64,000 nt of DNA, from NCBI GenBank assembly GCA_045647885.1, contig JAZRMX010000018.1, forward strand, positions 11,766-75,765, read 5' to 3'. The notes beneath the pieces were generated by a model. That model saw only the letters and a program-made list of their open reading frames with translations, made no database searches and was not told where the DNA came from. The stretch comes from HGM04593 sp045647885. GTDB taxonomy: Bacteria; Bacteroidota; Bacteroidia; Bacteroidales; Bacteroidaceae. Of the stretch, positions 18,718 through 27,223 are shown piece after piece. Every line of letters starts with the position of its first letter. Positions within the stretch are counted from its first letter, which is position 1. The translations under genes and the position numbers were made by a program.

Positions 18718-19428
18718 ATGATTTCAGTATGTATGGCTACATATAATGGCCAAAAATATATTAAGCAACAGATTGAGAGTATAATTTGTCAGCTTGGAGA
18801 GAATGATGAACTTGTAATATCCGATGACCACTCATCTGATAAAACCGCTGAAATTGTTCAGTCATTTAACGATAAAAGAATAAAGTTCTTTTATAATGAA
18901 TTGAAGAAAGGTGTTACTCATAACTTTGAGAATGCTATGCAGAAGTCAAAGGGTGACGTAATCTTTCTTGCCGACCAGGACGATGTGTGGTTGCCCGGCA
19001 AGTTGAAGGCTATGACCTGTTTTATGGAAGAGGGGGGCTATGATGTTGTGGAGTGCAACTGTGCCCTTGTTGATGAAAATCTGAATGTAACGAAGCCCAG
19101 TTATTATGGCGAGGATTTCCCTCAAAAGAAATCGGTATTCGGTAACTTTGTCAAGAACTCGTGGCTCGGTTGTTGTATGGCTTTCAAGCGTAGTGCTTTT
19201 TTGGCGGCGTCGCCCATTCCTGAAAAAGCTTCGGCCCACGATTTGTGGCTTTGCCTGTATATGCAGATGCATTGCAAGTGTGGATATATGAGCGATGTGC
19301 TTCAGCTTTATCGCAGACATTCAAATACGGTATCATTTGCGGGCGGTAAAAGTACGAATAGCTTGTGGTGGCGTTTGAGTACAAGGGCTTATCTTGCCTG
19401 GCATCTGTTCTTGAGATGTTTCAAATGA
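18718..19428 (+). CDS. Family 2 glycosyltransferase
   Basis: A 236-residue GT-A enzyme: MISVCMATYNGQKYIKQQIE at the N-terminus, ISDDHSSDKT, and the metal-binding acidic motif in IFLADQDDVW. The C-terminal part (WLGCCMAFKRSAF, AHDLWLCLY, LYRRHSNTVS) matches the rhamnosyltransferase-like group. The length is short but complete for the family. The first half is AT-rich and the second closer to the genomic average, so a cassette boundary may lie within or near it. Confidence 0.87.
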   Translation: MISVCMATYNGQKYIKQQIESIICQLGENDELVISDDHSSDKTAEIVQSFNDKRIKFFYNELKKGVTHNFENAMQKSKGDVIFLADQDDVWLPGKLKAMTCFMEEGGYDVVECNCALVDENLNVTKPSYYGEDFPQKKSVFGNFVKNSWLGCCMAFKRSAFLAASPIPEKASAHDLWLCLYMQMHCKCGYMSDVLQLYRRHSNTVSFAGGKSTNSLWWRLSTRAYLAWHLFLRCFK

Positions 19429-19525
19429 GCATCTGTTTGAACTTGAATTAAATGCTTTTTACCATAAAATGCATAATTTTAGCTTTATTCTGGCTATAAA
19501 AAAAACAAATCTTAAAATTATTTAC

Positions 19526-19533
19526 TACATTTG
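19526..19533 (+). promoter_or_regulatory. Possible internal -7 box in capsule operon
   Basis: TACATTTG matches the -7 consensus and is preceded by TTTACTACAT, nearly the same context as the box at 30569-30576. It lies in the 169-base gap before the radical SAM gene. No TTTG is found at the expected -33 distance, so an independent promoter for the last two genes of the arm is only possible. The rest of the gap is AT-rich with no other recognisable feature. Confidence 0.4.
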
Positions 19534-19597
19534 TTGTGGTAACTTGAATCTTATTGTATAGGTATTTCATATTAATATAATTTAAAAAATTATAACA

Positions 19598-21064
19598 ATG
19601 AAAATTTGTTTTATAAATCCTCCTTTCAAAGCTGAATTCGGTAAGTTCTCGCGTGAGTCACGTAGTCCGGCCATCACCAAAAGTGGTGCGCTCTATTATC
19701 CTTTGTGGCTTATATATGCTGCGGCATATTGTGAAAAGGCGGGTTATGATATATGTTTCCTGGATGCGCCTGCCAAGCAAATGAATGAAGAGCAGTCCTT
19801 GGCCTATGTCGAGAAGAATGCTTCCGACGCTGCGCTTTTTGTATATGGTACAAGTACACCTTCAATAAAGAGTGATATTGCTTTTGCTGAAAGGATAAAA
19901 GCTCTCTATCCCTCATCTTTTGCAATTCTTGTGGGAACACATCCGTCGGCTCGCCCCGAGGAGACTCTTGGTTTCTCAAACCTCATAGATGCTGTTGCCA
20001 TAGGTGAATATGACAATGTTGTTCTGGAGCTGGCCAATGCCTTGAAAGATGGTTCAGACATTGCCAAGGTGCGTGGTCTGTGCATAAAGGGCGAGAACGG
20101 TTGCGTGCGTACAGAACTTATGCCTGCAATGCGTGAACTGGATGAGATTCCTTTTGCTTCGGAGTTTATTCATAAATATCTCGATCCCCGAGATTATTTC
20201 TTCGCAGCGGCAACATATCCCTCAATTCAGATATTTACAACCCGTGGTTGTCCTTTCCGCTGCAATTTCTGTGTATATCCTCAAACAATGCACGGACACG
20301 CATTCCGTGCCCGCAGTGCAGAGAATGTGGTTGCCGAGTTTGAGTATATTGCAAAGAACTTCCCCGATGTAAAAGAGGTTGTAATAGAGGATGACACCTT
20401 TACTGCCAACAAGAAGAGAGTGCTTGAGGTATGTTCAATGTTAGTGGAGCGTAAACTCAACAAACGTCTTCGTTGGCTTTGCAATGCTCGTGTAAACCTT
20501 GACCTTGAGACAATGCAGGCGATGAAAAAAGCCGGTTGCCGTTTGATTATACCCGGAATTGAGTCGGGCTGTCAGCAGATCCTTGATAACATTAAGAAGG
20601 GTACAAAGGTGGAGCAATTCTACGAATATGTGGAGAATGCAAAGAAGGCTGGTTTGCTCATACACGCTTGCTATATGGTGGGTAACTGCGGTGAGACAAA
20701 GGAGACTATGCAGCAGACCCTGGAGCTTGCTCTTAAATTGAATACCGATACAGCACAGTTCTTCCCCTTGATACCTTATCCCGGTACCGAGGCTTATGAA
20801 TGGGCGCGCAGCAACGGATATATTGAGCTTGATTATACAAAGTACTGCCAGCCCGACGGTACACATAATACAGTGCTTTCATTGCCTCATTTATCGGCTC
20901 AGGAGATGGTGGATTTCTGCAATATGGCAAGAAAGAAATATTATCTTCGTCCTAGATATATTCTTCACCGTCTGCGTGTTGGCCTCACTGACTTCTCGGA
21001 TCTCAAGCGTTCTTTGAAGGCATTTGGCAAGCTTAAACAGTATCTTTTTAACAAGAAGAAGTAA
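19598..21064 (+). CDS. B12-binding-type radical SAM protein in capsule locus
   Basis: 488 residues. The N-terminal 150 residues have the fold pattern of a cobalamin-binding domain (FVYGTSTPSIKSDIAFAERI, LVGTHPSARPEETL), without an obvious DxHxxG base-on motif. The radical SAM core has CX3CX2C at Cys218, Cys222 and Cys225 (TRGCPFRCNFC), the glycine motif near VIEDDTF, and later GIESGCQQIL. Relatives carry out methylations or carbon-skeleton chemistry on varied substrates. Lying between two GT2 genes, it probably modifies a sugar or the lipid-linked glycan, but the reaction is not predictable. GC content is back to the chromosomal level here. Confidence 0.85.
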   Translation: MKICFINPPFKAEFGKFSRESRSPAITKSGALYYPLWLIYAAAYCEKAGYDICFLDAPAKQMNEEQSLAYVEKNASDAALFVYGTSTPSIKSDIAFAERIKALYPSSFAILVGTHPSARPEETLGFSNLIDAVAIGEYDNVVLELANALKDGSDIAKVRGLCIKGENGCVRTELMPAMRELDEIPFASEFIHKYLDPRDYFFAAATYPSIQIFTTRGCPFRCNFCVYPQTMHGHAFRARSAENVVAEFEYIAKNFPDVKEVVIEDDTFTANKKRVLEVCSMLVERKLNKRLRWLCNARVNLDLETMQAMKKAGCRLIIPGIESGCQQILDNIKKGTKVEQFYEYVENAKKAGLLIHACYMVGNCGETKETMQQTLELALKLNTDTAQFFPLIPYPGTEAYEWARSNGYIELDYTKYCQPDGTHNTVLSLPHLSAQEMVDFCNMARKKYYLRPRYILHRLRVGLTDFSDLKRSLKAFGKLKQYLFNKKK

Positions 21065-21065
21065 T

Positions 21066-21821
21066 ATGAACAAGTTGGTGTCAATTGTAATGCCGGTGTA
21101 TAACGCAGAACGTTATCTTGAGCAAGCTATCCGTTCTGTAATGTCGCAGACTTATCAGGATTGGGAACTTTTGGTTGTCGATGATAATTCTGCCGATAAA
21201 TCATTGGAAATTGCATTGAAACTGGCCGGTGAAGACTGCAGGATAAAAGTATATACTAACCCCAATCCTTCGGGTTGTCCGGCTGTTCCCAGAAATATGG
21301 CTGTGGAGTTGGCAAAGGGAAGGTATATAGCTTTTCTTGACAGCGACGATATGTGGCTTCCCAATAAACTGGAGCATCAGTTGCCATTCTTTGAACGTGC
21401 CGAGAATGTGGGTGTCGTCTTCTCCGATTATGAGAAGATCGATGAATTCTCGAAGCGTGAGAACAGGGTGGTGAGGGCTCCAAAGACCGTGGGGTATAAT
21501 AAACTTCTATTGGGTAATGTTATTGGCAATGTAACTGCCATGTACGATGCCGAGCGCGTTGGTAAGGTTTATTTCCCTATGGTACGTCACGAAGATTATG
21601 CCATGTGGCTTTCGTTGCTGAAACGTGGGTTCGTGGCACACAATACAGGTGAAGTTATGGCTCTCTACAGGGTGGCAGGCAACTCTATTTCTTCCAACAA
21701 GATGCGTCTGTTGCTGTGGCAGTGGAATATATACCGCGATGTAGAGCATTTCGGCATATTAAAGTCGGCATACTATTATATCAATTATGCCGTAAGAGGG
21801 TTCTTGAAAAGTCTGGTTTAA
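21066..21821 (+). CDS. Family 2 glycosyltransferase (last gene of rightward capsule arm)
   Basis: 251 residues starting MNKLVSIVMPVYNAERYLEQ, with VVDDNSADKS and the metal motif in FLDSDDMWLPNK, followed by a short C-terminal region with HEDYAMWLSLLKRG, a common GT2 signature where the Asp acts near the acceptor. The start at 21066 is one base after the radical SAM stop; a longer frame from 21024 would only overlap that gene. The next gene converges from the other strand. Confidence 0.9.
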   Translation: MNKLVSIVMPVYNAERYLEQAIRSVMSQTYQDWELLVVDDNSADKSLEIALKLAGEDCRIKVYTNPNPSGCPAVPRNMAVELAKGRYIAFLDSDDMWLPNKLEHQLPFFERAENVGVVFSDYEKIDEFSKRENRVVRAPKTVGYNKLLLGNVIGNVTAMYDAERVGKVYFPMVRHEDYAMWLSLLKRGFVAHNTGEVMALYRVAGNSISSNKMRLLLWQWNIYRDVEHFGILKSAYYYINYAVRGFLKSLV

Positions 21822-21872
21822 GGCCTTTTGCGCTTTAAGCCCCTTGAGTGAGCTTATTAAATTATTTGATAA

Positions 21873-22286
21873 TTACCATTTGCGAAGAGTGTATACACGC
21901 TCTTCGCTTTTTATTATCAAGCATTCTTCGTTGAGTGTAAGTATCTCAAATATTATGGTGTCGCTAAATATGTGAAATGGTGCGAGCATCTCTGTTTCCA
22001 TTGTGGCTGCTTCGTAGGGGAAATGGTGGAAGTTACTCATTATGAGTGTGCTGCCTGTGTATGTGAGGTCGCATAGGAATCTCTTTGGAAGGTCTGTGCT
22101 GTGGTGCTCGCTCACTTGTGCAAGATGGCGTTGGAATGAATAGAATACCATATCGGGTGTTGCGGTATGGTCGGGGTATGTTACGCTCTCCAGGTGCCAC
22201 ATACCATCGAGGTCGCCGTTTATATATACTTTGTCGCACGAGGTTGCAAAGGCAACTGCTATAAGGATGTATAGTATCTTCTTCAT
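21873..22286 (-). CDS. Small lipoprotein of the leftward capsule arm
   Basis: 137 residues with a signal peptide and lipobox (AFATSC, Cys17), so probably lipid-anchored. After it comes DGMWHLESVTYPD, which suggests a lipocalin-like beta-barrel as in many small Bacteroidota lipoproteins, but this is inferred from a short stretch. The start overlaps the Wzi gene stop by four bases, so its product is probably made together with the capsule assembly protein. Its last codons are also part of a hairpin facing the opposite operon (see terminator entry). Confidence 0.75.
   Translation of the reverse strand: MKKILYILIAVAFATSCDKVYINGDLDGMWHLESVTYPDHTATPDMVFYSFQRHLAQVSEHHSTDLPKRFLCDLTYTGSTLIMSNFHHFPYEAATMETEMLAPFHIFSDTIIFEILTLNEECLIIKSEERVYTLRKW
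21882..21912 (+). terminator. Terminator of the rightward capsule operon, overlapping a convergent gene
   Basis: GCGAAGAG (21882-21889) pairs with CTCTTCGC (21900-21907), the loop region is itself palindromic (TGTATACA), and TTTTTATT follows. In the plus direction this is a good intrinsic terminator about 60 bases after the last capsule gene. It lies wholly within the 3' coding end of the convergent lipoprotein gene. Confidence 0.7.
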
Positions 22287-23926
22287 TTTTTCTTATTCGG
22301 GTTTATTGAGAATACTCTTGTTATGGTAAGAGTCGCTCCCAAATTATTGCCTATGAGGTTGCTGTTGTCATATCCCACTGCCAATGCCCCCAGCCATTTG
22401 CTGTTTTTGGGTGCATATATGAGTTCTCCAAGAGTGGAGGTTATATATTTCTTTTCTCTGAAGGGGTTGAGGTATGTTCCCCAATGTTCGCTGTATGAAT
22501 ACAGCAGTCGGTAGGTGAGTGGAATCCTGTTACCGAGGGTTCCGTTTATACCTATGGTGTGTGATATGAGCCTGTTGCTTCTGAATACCAGTTCTCCGCT
22601 TTCGTTGTATATGGGGGATATTACAAGAGGGTTGCCAATGCCCATTCCCCAGTGGTGCCATCCCGGATAAATTCCGTGGTTGTAATAGTTGTCAACTCCG
22701 TCCATTTGTTCGTTGAAGTTGTCGCTTGGGTCGTGGTAGAGCGCACCGCTTTGGTCGTAGGTGCTCATATATTCGTATTGTATTGATGATATGAATTTGA
22801 GGTAGTTGCTTTTGTTTGTTATTCTTATACCTATCATCATATCTTTCCACGGGTAGTATATGATTCTTTTCTTTCCTTCTTTGTTGCTTTGGTATTCAAA
22901 AAAGAATAATTGTGAAAAATCTTCGAACAGGTGTTCGCTGTAGATTCTTACATCTACAGGTTTTGTGTGTAGTGTAAAGGCTGTGTGCCAGTTTCCAATT
23001 TGGTTGCCCGATATGTTTGTCTGCTCGTCAATTGGAGTATCTTCGCTACCGCTCATTGGTATAAATGCTTTTATGTGGTCCAGAATGGAGTGTGGCATTG
23101 ATACCACCAGACCATCGGCGTGGGTATATATTTTTCCTCCATATTGTGTGTATAGTTCAAGCCCTCCTTCGAATGTCAAAGGGAATTTCCGTGGTTTGCC
23201 TATCTTTATAAATACTGCCTTGCTGTGGTACAGTTGGTTCTTGGCATATCTGGTAAAGGAGCAGTTACGTGAGAACTCCTCCTGGAAATTCTCATCGGTA
23301 AATATGCCGTATGCTATGTGTCCGCGCATCTGTACCCATTGGTTGAACCAGGGAATTGTTGTGTATTCGGGTACTTCGGCTCTTATTTGTGGTATTGGAC
23401 GGCTGTTGCCGCTGTATAACAGTCCACCGCTGCTGAGGCTGGTTATTTGTCTCTTGTGCAGGGTGGGGAAATATTGGTTTACGCGGTTTGTGTCAAACGC
23501 AGTATTGTTGAAGAGGGTTTCGTCTGTTCTGTTTTCGCCGAAACGCTCTTTGCTTCCTATGCTTATCCTTAACCATTTGCGGCTTAATTCGGCATAGGCT
23601 TGCTGTATAAAAAGATTACTTGTGTGGTTGTGGTTTGCAATAATGTCGGCAGAAATCCTGTAACTGTAGTTCTTGTTTTTGCCAAATCTGTTATTGTATG
23701 TTGCTGCCAAGCGTGCATATCCGCTCTTTTCTTCTGTAGATATTACTCCTTGACGCAGCGCTGTCAGCCAATATGGTGCGTGTTCCCCGTTTGAGTGTGT
23801 ATAGCTCAATTGGGTCATTATGTGCAATCTGTTGTTATTCTCCTCCTCTTGTGCGTGTGCAAGCTGTGTTGCAGTGCCAATGGTGGTGAATAATAAGGCA
23901 AGCAGTATTTTGCTGTATATATTCAT
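22283..23926 (-). CDS. Capsule assembly Wzi family outer-membrane protein
   Basis: About 547 residues. The signal peptide is MNIYSKILLALLFTTIGTAT with cleavage near AHAQ. The remainder alternates aromatic and polar residues in the manner of an outer-membrane beta-barrel (RLAATYNNRFGKNKNYSYRI, GLELYTQYGGKIY) and fits the Wzi family, whose E. coli member anchors group 1 capsule at the surface. A frame extending to 23995 exists, but the ATG at 23926 directly precedes the signal peptide. Gene order places it after three glycosyltransferase genes. Confidence 0.85.
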   Translation of the reverse strand: MNIYSKILLALLFTTIGTATQLAHAQEEENNNRLHIMTQLSYTHSNGEHAPYWLTALRQGVISTEEKSGYARLAATYNNRFGKNKNYSYRISADIIANHNHTSNLFIQQAYAELSRKWLRISIGSKERFGENRTDETLFNNTAFDTNRVNQYFPTLHKRQITSLSSGGLLYSGNSRPIPQIRAEVPEYTTIPWFNQWVQMRGHIAYGIFTDENFQEEFSRNCSFTRYAKNQLYHSKAVFIKIGKPRKFPLTFEGGLELYTQYGGKIYTHADGLVVSMPHSILDHIKAFIPMSGSEDTPIDEQTNISGNQIGNWHTAFTLHTKPVDVRIYSEHLFEDFSQLFFFEYQSNKEGKKRIIYYPWKDMMIGIRITNKSNYLKFISSIQYEYMSTYDQSGALYHDPSDNFNEQMDGVDNYYNHGIYPGWHHWGMGIGNPLVISPIYNESGELVFRSNRLISHTIGINGTLGNRIPLTYRLLYSYSEHWGTYLNPFREKKYITSTLGELIYAPKNSKWLGALAVGYDNSNLIGNNLGATLTITRVFSINPNKKK

Positions 23927-23957
23927 ATCGTTGTATGCGGTGTGTGTATACAATTCT

Positions 23958-25052
23958 TTATTTTGAGTTCCAGAAATCAATGTATTGCTGTGCAACTTTT
24001 TTGGGGGTGTGATGCTTTTGTATATACTCTATGCTTTCTTTCTGCATTTTGGCTATACTCTCTTTGTTTTTTATTATCTCCTTTAGTTTGTTGTAAACAT
24101 CTTCTTCGTTAGGGGTTACGTTTATCATAGGGCGCAAGGTATTCTCGCCTAAAATCTCGTAACACTCTTCTTCGGCTCCTCCAACCACTATTTTCCCTTT
24201 GCTCATTGCAAGCAACGCGTTCATTGCCGGCGAGTAACCATATAACTGGTCGAGTAGGATGTCGCAGTCGTCCACCATTTTGCGATACTCTTCAAATGGT
24301 ACGCTCTCGGCTTTCAGAATCTCGCAGTCTTCGGGGTAGTCGTGTGCTATGCGCTCAAGGGCGCGGAGCATAATGTCGGTACCTTTGTAGATGCTGCGTT
24401 CTCTGTTTATGCCTATAAAAAAACGTATTTTGCGTTTCCCGTCGTATGGCAATGTCTGTTCTTCGCTGTTTATGGGAAGGGGTATGTATGTGAGTTTTTC
24501 CCGGTGTTCGCTTTGGTATACTGCATAGTATTCATATAGACCTGCGATTATGCCATTGCAGTCGTGGGCTATATGTTTGTTGAGTTCGGCTTTAGGCGTG
24601 TTTGTCCAGTCGTTTCTTTGTTCTTCAGTATATGGGTTTTTTATCGGTGTGTTGCCAATATTGAAGTCGGAATAACGGAAAAGTGGCGGTGTGGCTGTGC
24701 AGCCTTCTACCCAGTAAGCATCCATTCCCAATGCGCACAGGAATATCTTTTTGTTGTTTCTGCGCAGATATTCGTATATGTGGGATATGCGCTCGGCTTT
24801 CAGTTCAAGGAACATAGGGTTTATGAACTGTACTACATCGTATCCACGTAGTCTGGGCAGTGTGAAGATGGTTTTTAGCAGCAATGCAATTCCGCCTATT
24901 TTGCCTTCTTTGCGGGTTAGTGATATGTCGCGTTTGTAGTTTTTCCAAAAGTCGCCGTTGCTTGCCACGCACACTTCGTGTCCGAGGGCTCGCAAGCCTT
25001 CGGCAAGTGTCCAGTGTACATTGCTGTATTCGCCTATCAGGAGTATCTTCAT
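23958..25052 (-). CDS. Glycosyltransferase family 4-like protein
   Basis: 364 residues starting MKILLIGEYSNVHWTLAEGL, the N-terminal Rossmann domain of GT-B enzymes, followed by ALRALGHEV-like elements. The C-terminal domain shows FFIGINRERSIYKGTDIMLRAL and the donor-site region QLYGYSPAMNALLAMSKGK. The first codon overlaps the stop of the upstream gene (ATGA, 25049-25052). It is the third gene of the leftward arm and should extend the same or a related glycan. Confidence 0.87.
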   Translation of the reverse strand: MKILLIGEYSNVHWTLAEGLRALGHEVCVASNGDFWKNYKRDISLTRKEGKIGGIALLLKTIFTLPRLRGYDVVQFINPMFLELKAERISHIYEYLRRNNKKIFLCALGMDAYWVEGCTATPPLFRYSDFNIGNTPIKNPYTEEQRNDWTNTPKAELNKHIAHDCNGIIAGLYEYYAVYQSEHREKLTYIPLPINSEEQTLPYDGKRKIRFFIGINRERSIYKGTDIMLRALERIAHDYPEDCEILKAESVPFEEYRKMVDDCDILLDQLYGYSPAMNALLAMSKGKIVVGGAEEECYEILGENTLRPMINVTPNEEDVYNKLKEIIKNKESIAKMQKESIEYIQKHHTPKKVAQQYIDFWNSK

Positions 25053-26053
25053 TGTTTGGGCTGTTTTTGGATAGTGGGTATCAACAAACGTAGTATGCGC
25101 AGGCCTGTTATGGAGTTTGCCAGCTTGCAGAATATGTTGTATTTAATTCCGTAGTTATGTTTTATGAATGGATACAATGCTACTGTGGTAAGTTTGTTCT
25201 GGCAGGTTCTGTATATCTCCGTGGGTTCTTTGCCGTTGTGCAGGCTGTTTATTATATAATCGACAGCAAGCATTGTGAGTTTGCGGTGAAGCGCTCTTTT
25301 TTGTATGCTGTTACTGTGTTCAAGCGTTAGCGCTCGGAATGTACACAGGTTGTTTATTACGGTAAGGTGGTCTTGCTCCCTCTTTGCAATGTCATCGGGG
25401 GTCTGGCTGTGCGTGATGGAGTCTTTTCTTATGTGATAGTTGTATATGAGGGCATTACTGTCTATGAGGGTCTTGGCATAAAAATGTGCTTTTGTGGTGT
25501 ACTCGTCGTCTTCGTGATATATTCCGGGTGTGTACTCCAAGCCTTTGTTTTCTATAAAATCCCTTTTTATGAAATAGCAACTGCTGCTGCCCGGCAGGTT
25601 CTTGCTTTCCATATATGCTGCTCCGCTTATGGTGTTGCCGAAATGTACTTTCTTGCGTCTGCTACTGCAGGGGTACTTTTCCATGGGAACTTGCTCGCAT
25701 CTGTATCGCAGAATGTCGGGGTTCTCCTTCTTCAGTTTGGCAAGACATTGCTGCATCGCGTTGCTGTTGCGCAGTGTGTCGTCGCTGTCGAGGAATATCA
25801 GGTATTTGCCCTGGGCTATGCTGATACCGTTGTTGCGTGCTGCGCCGGGCCCTCCGTGCGGGCATTCCATAAGCCTTATATTTGGGATGGAGTATGTGTC
25901 TCTTATCCACAGCGGTGGCGTTGTGGAACCATCGTCTACGATAATGATTTCGTATTCTTCGGCTGGCATTTGCAGGGCAAGTATGCTGTCGATGCAACGT
26001 TTTAGCAGTTCTTGCGTCAGGTTGTAATGTGGTACTATGATGGAAAGTAGCAT
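25049..26053 (-). CDS. Family 2 glycosyltransferase
   Basis: 334 residues: MLLSIIVPHYNLTQELLKRC, then EIIIVDDGSTTPP and the metal motif in LIFLDSDDTL. After the catalytic part comes SSCYFIKRDFI and GIYHEDDEYTTKAHFYAKT, the E-D-x-E acceptor-side pattern typical of this GT2 subgroup. The C-terminal 100 residues are helical. It lies 21 bases after the gene at 26075-27046 and overlaps the following one. Confidence 0.9.
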   Translation of the reverse strand: MLLSIIVPHYNLTQELLKRCIDSILALQMPAEEYEIIIVDDGSTTPPLWIRDTYSIPNIRLMECPHGGPGAARNNGISIAQGKYLIFLDSDDTLRNSNAMQQCLAKLKKENPDILRYRCEQVPMEKYPCSSRRKKVHFGNTISGAAYMESKNLPGSSSCYFIKRDFIENKGLEYTPGIYHEDDEYTTKAHFYAKTLIDSNALIYNYHIRKDSITHSQTPDDIAKREQDHLTVINNLCTFRALTLEHSNSIQKRALHRKLTMLAVDYIINSLHNGKEPTEIYRTCQNKLTTVALYPFIKHNYGIKYNIFCKLANSITGLRILRLLIPTIQKQPKQ

Positions 26054-26074
26054 ATTACCTTTTATTTATTGGAG

Positions 26075-27046
26075 TTAGCAAAGTTTACGGCTGAACAGAG
26101 CTTGTATGCGGCTGTGAATGGTGGCGCCGAGGAGGGAAAGAGTGGTGAATTTTATTTTCTGCAAGGTGGGAATGTTCATCTTGTAGAGAGTTTTGGCATC
26201 AATCCTTTCATTGGCTAACATTGCCGCAGCTTTTTGTTTTTCTTCTTTTGTGCCGTCGCTGCAACGATAGATGTCGGTGAGGCGGTTGACACATGTGAGA
26301 AGAAGGTCGTTGGCCTCTTCTGTAAGTTTATACTCGTATTTTACTTTTTTGTACAATGATACGGTATTGCGGTATATGAACCACAGCCCTTTGAAGTTGT
26401 AGCTGTTTGAAATGCTGTTCTCTCTGTCGTAATAGTAGTAGAAACCGCAGTCGGAATAGTATATGCAGTCGCAACTGCTTATCAGTATCGGGGTGATGTA
26501 GAGGTCTTCAAATACTTCTCCTTCGGGGAATCGCACGAAGGCAAAGAGGTCGGTGCGGTAAATCTTGTTGCATGCATAGGAGTGGGTGTATCCCCTGCGC
26601 TTTATCCAATCGACAAATATCTCTTCGTTGCCCGAAATTTTTTCGGGTTTGAATGATATTATCTCGCTCCTGGGCGACTCGTAATATTTGTTCACGGGGA
26701 ACTCTATCATATCAATGTCGGGGTTGGCAAGCAGTATGCGCATGTTGTAGTAGTATGTACCCGATGCAATGATATCGTCGGCATCCACAAATGTGATGTA
26801 CTCTCCTTTTGCTGCTGCAATACCTGCATTGCGTGCCGAAGAGAGACCACCATTCTTTTTGTGTATTACTTTTACTTTGTCGCACTCTTGTGCATAGCGG
26901 TCGCAAACAGCACCGCTGCCGTCGGGGGAACCGTCATCGACAAGGATCAGCTCATAGTCGGTGTATGTTTGCTGCAAGATACTCTCTATGCAGTTCTGCA
27001 AATATCGCCTTGCTTTGTATACCGGTACTATGATGCTTAATTTCAT
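26075..27046 (-). CDS. Family 2 glycosyltransferase (first gene of leftward capsule arm)
   Basis: 323 residues: MKLSIIVPVYKARRYLQNCI, LILVDDGSPDGSG, GGLSSARNAGIAAAKG and FVDADDII carry the full GT2 nucleotide and metal site, as in EpsJ/CpsJ-like capsule enzymes. The acceptor-side motif appears as FPEGEVFEDLYITPIL. It starts about 20 bases after the predicted transcription start of the promoter at 27074-27105, making it the first gene of the leftward operon. Confidence 0.92.
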   Translation of the reverse strand: MKLSIIVPVYKARRYLQNCIESILQQTYTDYELILVDDGSPDGSGAVCDRYAQECDKVKVIHKKNGGLSSARNAGIAAAKGEYITFVDADDIIASGTYYYNMRILLANPDIDMIEFPVNKYYESPRSEIISFKPEKISGNEEIFVDWIKRRGYTHSYACNKIYRTDLFAFVRFPEGEVFEDLYITPILISSCDCIYYSDCGFYYYYDRENSISNSYNFKGLWFIYRNTVSLYKKVKYEYKLTEEANDLLLTCVNRLTDIYRCSDGTKEEKQKAAAMLANERIDAKTLYKMNIPTLQKIKFTTLSLLGATIHSRIQALFSRKLC

Positions 27047-27073
27047 TTAGAATGCTTTTGTTTTTTCGTACTG

Positions 27074-27105
27074 CGAAGATACGAAAATGTGGCGGTATCT
27101 GCAAA
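27074..27105 (-). promoter_or_regulatory. Putative promoter of the leftward capsule operon
   Basis: Read on the minus strand, TTTG (27105-27102), a 20-base spacer and TATCTTCG (27081-27074) give a near-perfect Bacteroidota promoter. The ATG of the first glycosyltransferase is at 27046, about 28 bases downstream of the -7 box. Confidence 0.65.
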
Positions 27106-27196
27106 AATGTACATGGTTATTTATCTATATTTTTTAATGTTTGTGTTACTTTTTTTCTTTGTTGTTTTTCCGGCTGTTTTTTTAGGTGATTTTTTG

Positions 27197-27204
27197 TATC
27201 TTCG
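27197..27204 (+). promoter_or_regulatory. Putative -7 box for the M23 peptidase gene
   Basis: TATCTTCG, in the same form as several others in the window. The -33 element is not clear. Transcription would begin near 27211, which rules out upstream in-frame start codons for the peptidase gene and supports the ATG at 27224. Confidence 0.5.
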
Positions 27205-27223
27205 CATTGATTTTCTGTTTTTT

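Noticed and set aside
27089..27223. N-terminal extension of the M23 peptidase
   Set aside because: The Phe/Val/Leu-rich sequence overlaps the predicted -7 box at 27197-27204; the ATG at 27224 gives a normal signal peptide.
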